Source of the DNA: Ichthyophis bannanicus
Taxonomy: Eukaryota > Chordata > Amphibia > Gymnophiona > Ichthyophiidae
Reading direction: 5' to 3'
DNA: 64,000 bases
Assembly (NCBI GenBank): GCA_033557465.1
Contig: CM066032.1
Span: 54,596,955 to 54,660,954 of the forward strand
Both the position numbers and the translations under genes were made by a program. Shown here one piece after another: positions 10,622 through 20,422 of the stretch (the stretch's first letter is position 1; the number at the start of each line of letters is the position of its first letter). The notes below the pieces were generated by a model. The model was not told the DNA's origin and searched no databases. It was given only the letters and a program-made list of their open reading frames with translations.

Positions 10622-11476
10622 TTAAGTTTGTTGCATCAGCATAGCCTCCTGCTCCTCAACGAAGTGTTGTAAGGCCCCGGGGTCGTCAAACGACTTAGTA
10701 GCGTTATTCAAAGTGACCTTAAACCTCGCCGGGTTATATAAGCCGTACCTCGCTTGAAGACGCTGTAATCTAGGCCGCATCGCCAGGAATTGCTTCCGTT
10801 TCTCCACCGTGCGTTTACAAAAGTCAGCATAAAAGAAAACGCGTTGCCCCTCATGCTGCAAAGGCTGCCGCGCTTTGGCCGCAGCGAATATCTGAGACAC
10901 TTGCTGGTGCCGCAGCAAACAGAAGATGAAAGGCCGCGGAGTCTTGCCATGCAAGTTGGGGGAGGTCGGAATACGATGCGCCCTCTCAACTTCCAGCGGG
11001 CGAGCAAATTCAATGTTTAACAGCTTAGGGATGAAATCTTCCAGAAATTGAATCGGATCGCTACCTTCTGCACCTTCCTTTAGGCCAACAATTCGTATGT
11101 TGTTGCGCCTGGCCCTGTTGCCCATATCCTCCAGGTTCTCCTCAAGCCAACGGATCTTACGCAAGGCAGGGGAAAATCTTTGGAGTTGGTCCTGGTGGCC
11201 GGCCACTGCCGACTCTACCTTGTCCACTCTGAGAGTGAGAGATTGCAATTGTGTGCTCAGTTCCTTCAGATCCGCTTGAAGTTCCAGTAGCGAGTCCCCA
11301 TTAGCATCTACACGACTGTGTATGGCTCTGACCTCCTTCAGTAGTTCTTGCATCCCCTCCGAGGCTGTCTGTTGCGACGCCATTTTATTCGGCGAGAGCG
11401 GGTCCGTTTTGGATCTTTTAGACCCCGTCGTCGCAGGGGGATTGAAATCTAGGCGAGTCTGTTTACTCCCAGCCAT
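10622..11476 (-). CDS. L1 ORF1 protein (RNA-binding chaperone), intact
   Basis: This 284-residue frame is uninterrupted. L1 ORF1 coats element RNA as a trimer. A basic N-terminus is followed by a heptad coiled coil at about 42-97, an RRM-like domain at about 118-200 containing RARRNNIRIVGLKEG (120-134) and a C-terminal domain at about 200-284 with FYADFCKRTVEKRKQF. Size and domain order fit vertebrate L1 ORF1. It begins 136 bases inside the element's 5' end and has an open frame although the partner ORF2 is gutted. Confidence 0.9.
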   Translation of the reverse strand: MAGSKQTRLDFNPPATTGSKRSKTDPLSPNKMASQQTASEGMQELLKEVRAIHSRVDANGDSLLELQADLKELSTQLQSLTLRVDKVESAVAGHQDQLQRFSPALRKIRWLEENLEDMGNRARRNNIRIVGLKEGAEGSDPIQFLEDFIPKLLNIEFARPLEVERAHRIPTSPNLHGKTPRPFIFCLLRHQQVSQIFAAAKARQPLQHEGQRVFFYADFCKRTVEKRKQFLAMRPRLQRLQARYGLYNPARFKVTLNNATKSFDDPGALQHFVEEQEAMLMQQT

Positions 11477-12221
11477 CTCCCAACACTCCTACGGCACAGA
11501 ATCACCCCTCAACGGTGAACGATAGTCGGGGAAAAGCAGGATTAAGTGTCGGGGGCCCGGGAGAGCAAGTCTTACACCTCCATGCTGGGTCCGAGCTGGC
11601 TCCGCCTCCTGATTTCTATCTTTTAACCAGTTCCTGATCCACAATAGTACACTGCCTCCTATCCCATGACTCTTTAGTTTTGCCAAAAGTCTCTCATGAG
11701 GGACCTTGTCAAAGGCTTTCTGAAAGTCCAGATACACAATATCAACCAACTCACCTTTGTCCACCTGTTTATTCACTCCTTCAAAAAAACATAACAGATT
11801 AGTAAGACAAGATCTTCCTTGTCTAAAGCCATGTTGGCTGTCTCCCATTAGGTCGTGACTATCTACATGCTGAGTAATTTTATTCTTTATGATGGTTTCT
11901 ACCATTTTTCCCTGGTACTGATGTCAGGCTCACCGGTCTATAGTTTCCTGGATCACCCCTGGAACCCTTTTTAAAAATTGGTGTTACATTGGCGATCCTC
12001 CAATCTTCAGGTATTAGAGATGATTTTAATGATAGTTCACAGATTACTAATAGCAGGTCTGCAATCTCATATTTCAGTTCTTTCAACACCCTTGGATGTA
12101 TACCATCTGGCCCAGGTGATTTGCTACTCTTCAGTTTATCTAATAGTTGTAAGACATCTTCCCGATGTATCGATATTTCCTTCAATTCTTCCGCACCTTT
12201 AAATACCACTTCAGTCATGGG

Positions 12222-12569
12222 CAATGTTCCCTCTAATTTTCTGTAGGCTGTGTGCGCATAAAATATCAGCTGTGCAGCTTTTGAAGGAAGGTTAAATTTT
12301 TGTGCACCACATAACGACACTCGGAGTTATATACTTTAAAATTTGACTACACATCAGAATACAGTATGTACACCACATTGATTGCACTAGAAAATATTGT
12401 AGAACTTGTGAAAACCATAAATACACAACAACTTTTAAATTTTAAGACGTCTGTGTTGTTTTCTATCAGAATCAGAACCGTAATGTTGGTGCGCTCTGTT
12501 GTAAAGTATGTGCGCTCACTCAGCGAGGTGTGTGCGTGCGCACATGCGCACAGCTTAGAGGGAACAGTG
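12222..12569. mobile_element. hAT-type MITE
   Basis: 348 bp with inverted ends CAATGTTCCCTCTAA and ttagagggaacagtg, flanked by the 8-bp duplication gtcatggg (12214-12221 and 12570-12577). An 8-bp duplication with CA..TG ends is typical of hAT. It sits inside the CR1 copy 2 ORF2 and has no coding capacity. Confidence 0.9.
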
Positions 12570-13381
12570 GTCATGGGTAACATCCCTACATCTTCCTCAG
12601 TAAAGACTGAAGCAAAGAATTCATTCAGTCTCTCTGCTATCGCCTTGTCGCCTCTTAGTGCTCCTTTAACCCCTTTATCATCTAATGGACCAACTGACTC
12701 TCTCACAGGTTTTTTGTTACGAATGTACTTGAAAAGGTCTTTATTTCGTGTTTTTGCTTCCACAGCAAGCTTCTTCTCAAATTCTCTCTTTGCCTGCCTT
12801 ATCAATGCCTTGCATTTGACTTGCCAGTGCTTGTGCTGTTTCCAGGTTTCATCATTTGGCTCTTTTTTCCATTTCCTGAAAGATGCTTTTTTGGCAACAA
12901 CAGCCTCTCTGACCTCACCTTTAAACCATGCTGGCAATTTTTTGGACTTCCTTCCACTTTTCTTAAAGCGTGGAATACAGCTGGTCTGGGCTTCCAAGAT
13001 AGTATTTTTCAACAACATCCAAGCTTGATGTACGTCTTTAACCTTTGCAACTGCTCCTTTTAGTTTTTTCTTAACTGTTTTCCTCATTTTATCATAGTCT
13101 CCCTTTCGAAAGTTAAAGGGTAGCTGATGAAGTTGACTCACTTGATGCCTGGCAATTTGGCAGTATGTGTGATGAGCATGTTTGACCGTACAGCAGGCCT
13201 ATGCTGTTGACTAGGCGAAATAGGCGACTGCCTAGTGATGAAGATCAGTGTGGGTGTTAGCTGTGTCATGGGTGGGTGGTGGCAGCAGTGGAGTCAGCAG
13301 CAGGGGGCACTGTGACAGGTGTGCAGTCCTAGATGCACCTGAAAGCATACACTCTGCCGTAAGCTATATTATAGTGTCTCT

Positions 13382-13430
13382 GAGAACATAAGAACATAAG
13401 ATATGCCATACTGGGTCAGACCAAGGTCCA
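13382..13430 (-). mobile_element. Very short CR1 3' end
   Basis: Only the acataag repeats and tatgccatactgggtcagac to caaggtccat are present, so reverse transcription stopped after about 50 bases. Inserted in TIR element D. Confidence 0.85.
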
Positions 13431-14283
13431 TGAGGTGTGGACATGTATCCAGATATACTGTCAGTGTGTGGCATGCTGTATGCCAGGACAGTGTCTGAGT
13501 GGAGGCACCATGTGCCTAATGTGGGCATCAAAGGGAGGATTGTCCATGAATGCGCATGTGGAGCAGTCACAGGAGAGATGTGCATGATATGGCTAACTGC
13601 TGCAAATGACCCCTGATGGCCATGGTGGGGCAGTTTACTGCCAGTAAGCTGCTCCATCGTGAATCTCCCTGATGGTAAAATGGTGGGTGCAGAGCTGTGA
13701 CATGGATTTTCCAAGCAGAGAATTTGCATTGTGTGTGGTGGGTGAATGTATGGGATCATACGGGCCAAAAGCATTTGGTGTGTATGAACCAAAAGTAGCA
13801 ATGTCATGGGGTACATGAAACACCATTTGTGCTGGTGGGACTGGTGCTTCAGCCTGTGCAACTGCAAGACAATACACCTGACAGAGTGGCATGATAGAAA
13901 GGGACAAGTTGAATCCATTTGCCCCTTGTGGGGCAAGTAATGATGGCAGAACAATGCAGAGGATGGCTATGCAACGAGTGTTAGGTGCCTGAATGTACAA
14001 GATATATCCTCTTTACATAAAGCTGGGAGGTCACAATGATGGCAAAACAGAAAACGCATCCATACCAGCTGACCCAGACATCTGCTGCATATACATCACT
14101 GACCCACTGTAATGTGTCGCGGCAGAGCCACTAAAGCCATGATCACAGATGTCCATGATGAGGAAGGCCATGTTGGGCTACCCAACGTGTGGCCATAATG
14201 CATAGAAATGTAGAATGATCTTCTGCAGGTCACAGCAGAGCCAGGACTTTGCAAGTGCACCCAGGCACAAAATGAACAAGTGG

Positions 14284-14350
14284 GAATCAAAACCTGAACT
14301 TGTGACCATGGAGACATTGCCCCAACCAGTAGATTACACCTCCACACAGA
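14284..14350 (-). other. tRNA-like module in TIR element D
   Basis: On the minus strand it reads gtgtaatctactggttgggg, then a loop, then gtcacaagttcaggttttga. This resembles an A box plus a decayed B box. Equivalent modules occupy matching places in elements A, B and C, so it belongs to the family and is not a separate insertion. Confidence 0.5.
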
Positions 14351-15998
14351 TGGGTAGAGCCTGCAGATCTCTGATCAAACTGTTTGCTGTCTGTGCTAGT
14401 ATAGGTTGGACCCTCCACTACCCATGAGACACTGCACATGCAAAACAGTGGTCTGCAGCTGAAGAACCAATGGAGAATGCACTGATCCAGCATATCAGCT
14501 CAGTAAGACACAATGGCTGCATGTGCTACATGCACATATCAACAGCAAGCTGTACTGCAGAGCAGTTTCAGATGTCACCCTGAGGGTGAGGAGGGGTGCC
14601 CAGCAACTAGCCCACTGAACCTGCACTGTTAGAGATGGTCTCTGCTGCAGGTCCATATCACTACTAGTGTTTAGCAGGTGTTTGTGGTATGTTATGCTTT
14701 GTTTTCTTGTTTTTCTGCATGCTGAGGGTGACAGTTACAACTTGGCCTTGTGTTCTGCTCCTGGGACACTAATCCTCCAATAACAATGTAGGTTAGTGGC
14801 CAGTATCACTATGCTGCCACCATGGACAGCCACTCCAGTGGGGGTGTATAGACTGGCATGGGGGCTATTGCTACAGTTCTGTCAAGACCCCAGTGAGTAG
14901 TCCAAGGATGACTGCTGTCTCAGCCATTGAGAACTAACACTGGACTACAGCATGGTCAGAAAGTCTGCCCTGCTGCCCTTTACTGGGCTGTGTCAGCCAA
15001 GCACAAACCAACTACAGTAGGTCTGCTGGTCAGCATGCACAGCACGTGTGTAGCGTGACCACAAGTACTCTGCTTTGGGATACTCAGTATTGGCACCCAA
15101 CCACTTATGCAGCGATTAGCATCCTAAAATAGAGAATGCATCCACATCACTAGAGCCAGACATTATGATAGTTCTATGTGGATACATAGCCATGACAGGG
15201 TCACTTTTTGGTCACAGTGAGAGTGCCATCTCATCATGACATACAGTGGCCACCCAGGCAATGCACATAGCAGATAGGCACAATGGCATCTCAGCCAGTG
15301 ACCCTACCATTGTGGCAGACACATCCAGACCAATCTGTGCTGTTTCAGGCGAAACCCACAATCCTCTGTCTCGCCTTATTCACTTTTTCCAAACAGGGTC
15401 GGAAAAACTAGGTCAATGTGAGTCAAAGTGCAGTGCAGAAAGCCAAGGACAAAGGGAAGCCATACACACATGAAAACAGTCTCATTGGTGCACTGAACAA
15501 AAGTGGAGATGGTTGGCATTCCTGCTTTACACTTCTTTCTCGATGTCAGCTCAAGAACTGATAACGTGTGCTGTTTACACTGCTATATTACCTGTGCTAT
15601 TAGCTTCCAACCAGCAGTGGATAGTGGAGCCTATCAATACTGCCGGTGGGTGTTTCCACCCTTGCAGGCCATTTCCTTGGTAGCTGCACATGCTCGAGCT
15701 GTACTTGCACTGTCAGCTAAACCTTGTCTACAGGAAGATGAAATACAGACACCCCAGCAGGAACCTGAACCTGTGACCCTCCGCACATTCACACACTAAC
15801 TGTGTGCTGCATCAGTGTGTTGCTTTATGGAGATAACAACTCCTGTTGCTGACATGCTTCCCTTCAGCTGACCTTTGGCACATGCTGCAATGCACATGGT
15901 ACACACGACCAGGACAAGGCTTCTGTCTACTGCAGACTGTTGCCACTTCCCATGCCACCACCGACACCCCACCATGCAAACATGCCCATGCTTTCTTA

Positions 15999-16189
15999 GA
16001 TCTATAATAGATCTAAGAAAGCTGCCCACGTCTAAAGTTGAATCTCTTCACTTTAACTTCCTTCACAAGCAGTTAGCATCACCAATGCAAAAAGACGCCG
16101 CATTGGTGATGCTAACTGCTTGTGAAGGAAGTTAAAGTGAAGAGATTCAACTTTAGATGTGGGCAGCTTTCTTAGATCTATTATAGATC
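15999..16189. repeat. Long near-perfect hairpin, 90-bp arms
   Basis: The left arm 15999-16088 (from gatctataatagatctaag to accaatgc) is the reverse complement of 16100-16189 with about two mismatches. The loop is 11 bases. The right arm's last bases (agatcc) also supply the 5' strand of ribozyme stem I. The arms probably represent an inverted partial copy of the element's own end. Confidence 0.95.
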
Positions 16190-16249
16190 CCCTGAAGAAC
16201 CCTAATAGGTGAAACGCTACGAAGGCGCTGGGGGGAAGCGTCGGGATCT
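16185..16249 (+). ncRNA. Type I hammerhead ribozyme
   Basis: Every invariant core position is present. Stem I is AGATCCC (16185-16191) with GGGATCT (16243-16249), 7 of 7 pairs. The first core strand is CTGAAGA (16192-16198, CUGANGA). Stem II is ACC/GGT around a CTAATA loop (16199-16210). The second core strand is GAA (16211-16213). Stem III is ACGCT (16214-16218) with AGCGT (16237-16241), including the A15.1-U16.1 pair. C242 (16242) is the cleavage-site H17, giving GUC followed by stem I. The open end is stem I, so this is type I. Stem II is short and closed by A-U instead of G-C, and stem III has an 18-base loop. Self-cleavage of the plus-strand transcript after 16242 is predicted; it has not been measured. 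Confidence 0.85.
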
Positions 16250-16599
16250 TTTTATGATGATTCAAGAAAATTGCCGTGAGGATTAGCATTGAGGAAGTTG
16301 ATCATTTGTATTAATTTTTGAGTTACACCATAGGATCACTCTTGCTAGCCTTACGAGCTACAGTTTGCTACCGTGGAGGTCGTTGATGTGTTTTAGCATA
16401 CCTCTTCCATTAATGACGGTCTCGTCTTAGGAATTGGTGCTAATCTGAGACCTCCAGGTAGCTCTTAATGATATGAGATATTTACTTGTTGAACACAAAA
16501 GAAGAGAGGAGTAGTAATTTAAGGGATTATTTTCCCATATGTTATACTGAACGTACGAGTACTATTTTTGACAAGAGGTCCAATGTTCAAGAATTGACC

Positions 16600-16916
16600 A
16601 ACATTGAAATATTTTTTAAGTCAATGCATAATCAAACCCTGCAATCTATTACCAGAGGATGTGGTAAAAGCTCTCAGTGTAGCTGGGTTTAAAAAGGTTT
16701 GGATGGGTTCCTGGGTAACGGTCCATAAACCATTGTTAAACAGGATCCGAACTATGCACTGCTTGCCTCGTTACATTTATTGGGGATCCTGTGTGTCTTT
16801 TGGGGAAACTGCTAGGTACTTGTGACCTAGATTGTGCACTGTTGGACACAGGATATTGGGCATGATGGACCTTGGTCTGACACTGTTTGGCATATTTTGT
16901 AGTCTTATGTTCATAT
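16600..16916 (+). mobile_element. CR1 3' end fragment, plus strand
   Basis: Matches the last codons and 3' UTR of the CR1 copies (ccagaggatgtggtaaaagc, ggggaaactgctaggtac, gatggaccttggtctgac) but with many substitutions, so it is older than copies 1-4. Confidence 0.8.
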
Positions 16917-17398
16917 CTGCCATATAGGCAGCTGCCTGGTCCCCCCTGTGCACCAGCAGCCCCCACTGCATGACCCATGTGCCACCTCCTTTGCCCCCAT
17001 TTGCACCTTTCCTACTTGGGCACTATGCTGTTGCTGCTAATGAAGCACTACTATCACTCTTTGAGCTCTCCTCTCTGTGCATCACATTGCAGACGTAAAA
17101 TAGGCTCTCTCTCCTCAAAAAACACCCTTTCTGCCAGGTTTTGAATTGTGTTAGGGTTCCTGCTGTTAAGGTGCCTGCGTTAAGGGAGCAAGCCTTGTTC
17201 CACTCACTTCCCACCCATTGACCCCCACTCTCTACCCCATGCACACCTTCTCTCCACCCACAGTGCGCTTTACGCTGCTGGTGCCGTTAGTGCCTGCTAA
17301 AGTGACTTTTTTGCACGCGCTAAGTGTGCACCTGCACAGATAGCACCCGCTAATGGCACACTTGCTTCTTTACCGCCATTTAGTAAACATACCCCTAA

Positions 17399-18167
17399 GA
17401 CTAAACAACCCATAAAGCTAATATTCAAACAATTTGTGCACCTAACTTTGGTAGTTATGCTCCAAAATGGGCCTCTTTGAAAATTTACTAGGGCTGTTAA
17501 TAAATTTATACTCAAAATTTCACTGAACTCCAAAATTTAGCAGCATAAAAAGTGGGTTGCAAAGAGGGTGGATTTAGGTTGTGGAAAAAATTTAGGAGCT
17601 TAGCACTGCTTTTCAGCACTAGGCTCATAAATTAGGCCCCAGAAAGATGGCAGGATGGAGGGCCCACCAAGTGCGCTTCCAGTTCTTGCACCGGACTCAT
17701 CTGTTTATTTATTTATTTATTTAACGCTTTTATATACCGTGCTCTTTAAAATCAGTACGGTTTACAGATAACAGTCGTGTACATAGCAGGGAAGGCCTGC
17801 TGTGCACTTACATTGAACAGGTAATACAACTTGGATTTCACACTGGGGTAACTATATACAATCTAAGCATGATGTCGCTGCAGGGTTGAGCTGTTCTCCA
17901 GGGGAGTCCTGAAGTACTCAGGGTTTCTCAGTTTTAGGTCTCCAACTCTTGACTTTGACTGCAAATACTTGCTTAAAAATGAGAATCACTGTATGATGCT
18001 CAAACCTAGAATTATTGATGTCTTTTTATGTCAACCACTTGGTATTCCCTTTTCCAAAAGGAAAGCAGTATACAAACCTAAAAGTGCAAGATCGCAATTC
18101 GAACAAACACTTCTGATTTACCTTCGTTGTGGGCTCACTGACCTTTGTTCCTCTTTTTCCCACACAG
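17399..18167. other. Upstream flank of candidate exon, with an L2/SINE tail
   Basis: No gene is seen. 17701-17870 is a minus-strand L2-type 3' tail: (TTTA)n, then tatataccgtgctctttaaa and cggtttacag. The last 40 bases before 18168 become pyrimidine-rich and end in cag, forming the splice acceptor of the next entry. The rest, including an A/T-rich stretch at 17399-17640, is unassigned. Confidence 0.6.
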
Positions 18168-18300
18168 ATCCCCGTGATTCTTCTTCAAACACTGGAGGTC
18201 TCCTCTCCTAGCAATGGGGAACTATATGAGGATAAAGAACGAGACGCCCTACACTGTCTCCTACTGCTACTACTATGATGTCAGCTCAGGTACCCTACAG
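18168..18300 (+). CDS. Candidate first coding exon of an unrecognised host gene
   Basis: A pyrimidine tract and acceptor (ctttttcccacacag) end at 18167, and a strong donor (CAG/GTGAGG) begins at 18301. All frames before 18214 meet a stop, so 18168-18213 is 5' UTR. ATG at 18214 has a purine at -3 and G at +4. It opens 29 codons (start MGNYMRIKNETPYTVSYCYY) and ends in phase 0. No signal peptide is visible. The rich Tyr/Val/Thr alternation suggests beta strands. The next compatible exon is at 49054, also starting in phase 0, which implies an intron of 30,753 bp filled by transposons. I do not recognise the family. The exon is unlike anything in the surrounding repeats and is present once in the window. 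Confidence 0.6.
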
Positions 18301-18745
18301 GTGAGGACCTTACTGGAAGGGCTACGCTCCCAGTGACACCCTGGTCTACTGTAGCATTGTATCTTTCTGACTCCTTGCCATGGAGAGGAATAGAGAACCA
18401 GCAGATATCTGCTGCAGTAAGGATTCAAGAAGACGCTGTGCTGTGTAAACATTCGGGATGTGCACGGGTCAAAACGGTTGGGTTCATTTGGCCTTTCCGG
18501 ACATTGCTTTGGTTCATTTCACATATTCATTTTGACAAATTTAATATGCATTAACATTTTTAACATACACTAATCAACTTAGCTTGTGTTCATTTGTAAG
18601 TTAATGTTGTTAAATTCATTGAGGCATATTAGTGAAGTGAATGCACATTGCTAATAAATATTTCAGACGTGATCTTCTTTTTAGCCCTTTTAGTGTGTAT
18701 AGGTGGCTGTGGATTTCCCTATAGGCATGAAGGGTTGGTCAGAAG
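18301..18745. other. Start of the candidate 30.7-kb intron
   Basis: Nothing recognisable beyond the splice donor at 18301. The sequence is A/T-rich and carries no open frame worth reporting. Confidence 0.5.
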
Positions 18746-19017
18746 GGAGGAGTGGCTCAGTGGTTGGGACAGGTTACCTCAGCTGGAAGGCTGAGGGTTC
18801 AATTCCCACATGGGGACAAGCAACCTCAGGCTGGAGGGACTGGGGTCTCTAGTCCCCTGGCCACTATTGGGGCCTTGGGCAAGCCACTTAACCCTCCATT
18901 GCCTCAGGTACACTTAGATTGTGAGCCCTTCGGAGACAAGAGAATAAAAAGTACCTGTTAGTATATGTGTAAACTGCACTGATTCTAAAGAGCATGGTAT
19001 AAATAAAAAAAAAAAAA
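18746..19017 (+). mobile_element. tRNA-derived SINE with L2-like tail
   Basis: The head has a Pol III A box (tggctcagtgg) and B box (ggttcaattcc). The middle contains caagccacttaaccctccat, a core-like region. The 3' end (gtaaactgcactgattctaaagagc, ggtataaata) is shared with the L2 elements, followed by a poly-A. Relatives are at 20141, 32177, 35548, 46530 and 60128. Confidence 0.85.
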
Positions 19018-19107
19018 AGATTCCCCCGGGGTGAGGATGCGTTGGGCGAGTCAGGGACATTGCACAGCAGGAAATGTAAATGAGATTTGCATTCAGCTCA
19101 CATCATT

Positions 19108-19290
19108 CCTCCTAGGACAAGCAGGATGAGTCAGCAACATCTGCTGATGTCATCCAATGGTGCCATGGATGGAAGTAGCTCTCCCAGAGCTCTGAAAGGC
19201 AAGCCTTTCTGAGCATGTGCATAGTAGCCCTTCCTCCCAGGCCCACCCCTACCTTGCCAGCAAGAACGGACTGTCATTTCTCTAATCCTA
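19108..19290 (+). repeat. DIRS left inverted terminal repeat
   Basis: Inverse complement of 45395-45690: both contain the block ccatggatggaagtagctct followed by cccagagctctgaaaggcaagcc in one orientation or the other, with moderate divergence. Confidence 0.75.
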
Positions 19291-19354
19291 CATCTAATTC
19301 TAGAAGAGAAAATACCCAGAAAGAAGCAAGAAACAATTCCAGACAAGAACCAAC

Positions 19355-20085
19355 AATGAGCTTCAAGCCAGGCTTTAATAAAGCCCCAAATGCAGCAGAG
19401 AAAATGAATACAGAAGACACCCATGACTGCAGCTTGCATTGCTTAGGAGTAGGCCACCACGTGGAAAGCTGCCTGCACTGTGCCCACATGTCTCCGCCAC
19501 AGCAAGGAGACGATGCCAAAGCTATGCCATCTGTGATTTCGCCAAAGCTCTTAGCTTCATGAATCCCAGCATCGCTCAGCCCCCGCTGATCCCAGCAGTC
19601 CGGCCCCCGGTGTCCTCATTCCCCACGGATGCCTCCACCTCCACTGCTGCCAGTATCTTCACCCCCCCAAGATGATGTCTCCAGCATTCTCATTGGCCAC
19701 ACCACAGCAAGGAGAAACCCTGGGCCGCGCATCATCATTTCGAAGGACATCACCATGCTAGGGAAGAAAGCCCTCATACATGCCAGGGACACCCCTCCGA
19801 GGCACCCTGCGCTGAAAATAAGAGACAGAGATCCACAGCATACATGGAGCCAGCTTCCCATTGCACCAGAAGCGATCCAGCCAGCCCTCATCGGGAGCCC
19901 TTGCAGGCTGTAGAGAACTGCAGGCTGCAATAAAAAAGGAGCAAGAAGAAGCACAAGGAGAGACGCTGGAGCAGAATCAGCAGCACCAGCACACCCAGAC
20001 ATTCCAGGAAGGGCAGATAGCACAGCCCAGAGGTACCCAGGAACTACAGATCCCTGGTGAGCCCCATCAGCTTTGACTCCCTGAC
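19355..20085 (+). pseudogene. DIRS gag-like ORF1, first part
   Basis: Begins MSFKPGFNKAPNAAEKMNTE and then HDCSLHCLGVGHHVESCLHC, a Cys/His cluster typical of the gag-like protein of vertebrate DIRS elements. The frame breaks after 19562. The rest, up to the SINE at 20141 and on from 20423 to about 21660, stays recognisable only as Pro/Gln-rich remnants. Confidence 0.65.
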
Positions 20086-20140
20086 AGGTAGGATCAAGAG
20101 GCACAGCACTCACCATAAGATGTGCTGGACCTTCTGGCAT

Positions 20141-20422
20141 GCTTTTTATTTATTTTATATACCACCTTTCATGATATCAAGGTGGTTTACATTGAACAAA
20201 CTGAAATTACATTGAACAGGGCATTATTACTTGGAGATAACTATTTTACAGGGAACATGGGCAATGGAGGGTTAAGTGGCTTGCCTAAGACCACAAGGAG
20301 CACCTGTGGGACTAGAAACCCCAGTCCTTCTGGCCCAAGGTTGCTGTCCTCTAGTGGGATTTGAACCCCCAACCTCCCAGCCTGAGATAACTTGCCCCAA
20401 GCACTAGGCCACTCCACTCCAT
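20141..20422 (-). mobile_element. SINE, minus strand, inside the DIRS gag region
   Basis: Same family as 18746-19017. On the minus strand: ggagtggcctagtgcttggg head, gggttcaaatcccactagag B box, aagccacttaaccctccatt core, and a tail with the L2-type aaaccaccttgat and ggtatataaaa. Confidence 0.85.

Larger units (their letters stand above)
8738..11612 (-). mobile_element. Internally deleted L1-type LINE
   Basis: Flanked by a 12-bp duplication, tttctatctttt, at 8726-8737 and 11613-11624, with a T-rich (poly-A on the minus strand) end at 8738-8750. On the minus strand: a short GC-rich 5' UTR (11477-11612), intact ORF1, the first 160 or so codons of ORF2 (endonuclease), then a jump to the last codons of ORF2 (8986-9216) and the 3' UTR. 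Most of ORF2, including the RT, is absent, so the copy depended on another L1 for movement or was deleted afterwards. Confidence 0.85.
7601..13123 (-). mobile_element. CR1 LINE, copy 2, 5'-truncated, carrying an L1 and a hAT MITE
   Basis: On the minus strand it runs from just after the endonuclease (about 13123) to the acataag-type 3' end near 7601. It is split by an L1 (8738-11612) and by a MITE (12222-12569); its sequence resumes exactly on either side of both. ORF1 and the endonuclease are missing. Confidence 0.9.
7768..13123 (-). pseudogene. CR1 copy 2 ORF2 (RT part), interrupted
   Basis: Three blocks belong together: 12570-13123 (linker before the RT), 11613-12221 (SPGPDGIHP, VYLDFQKAFDKVPHERL) and 7768-8737 ([20 protein letters not shown]-terminus with its normal stop). 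Besides the two insertions, one extra T near 11908 (ccatttttccctgg where other copies have one T fewer) shifts the frame at the VPGKM motif. The enzyme is therefore dead. Confidence 0.85.
15990..16600 (+). mobile_element. Penelope-like (pLTR) fragment with hammerhead ribozyme
   Basis: Contains the 90-bp-armed hairpin (15999-16189) followed at once by a complete hammerhead fold (16185-16249) and about 350 bp of unassigned sequence. Hammerheads inside pseudo-LTRs, and inverted partial copies at one end, are known from Penelope-like retroelements; no RT or GIY-YIG frame is left here. Assignment to Penelope is an inference; a retrozyme-like non-autonomous element is the alternative. Confidence 0.6.
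7245..17395. mobile_element. Long TIR element D (Harbinger-like), inflated by nested inserts
   Basis: The left end reads GGGATATGTTTACTAAACGG and the right end is its inverse (ending tttagtaaacatacccc). A TAA lies directly outside each end (7242-7244 and 17396-17398). A 3-bp TWA duplication and G-rich ends fit the PIF/Harbinger group. Subtracting CR1 copy 2, CR1 fragments and the ribozyme-bearing insert leaves about 4 kb, like element B. Remaining body: 7253-7600, 13124-15990 and 16917-17395. No transposase frame is recognised; it is presumably non-autonomous. Confidence 0.75.

Noticed and set aside
13364..13954. 196-codon minus-strand frame in element D
   Set aside because: Same length as the frame in elements A and B but unrelated in sequence, overlaps a CR1 3' fragment, and is His/Ser/Pro-rich without motifs. 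The equal length is coincidence.
19131..20140. Minus-strand frames of 102 and 174 codons over the DIRS gag region
   Set aside because: Antisense to the gag-like sequence and lacking recognisable domains.
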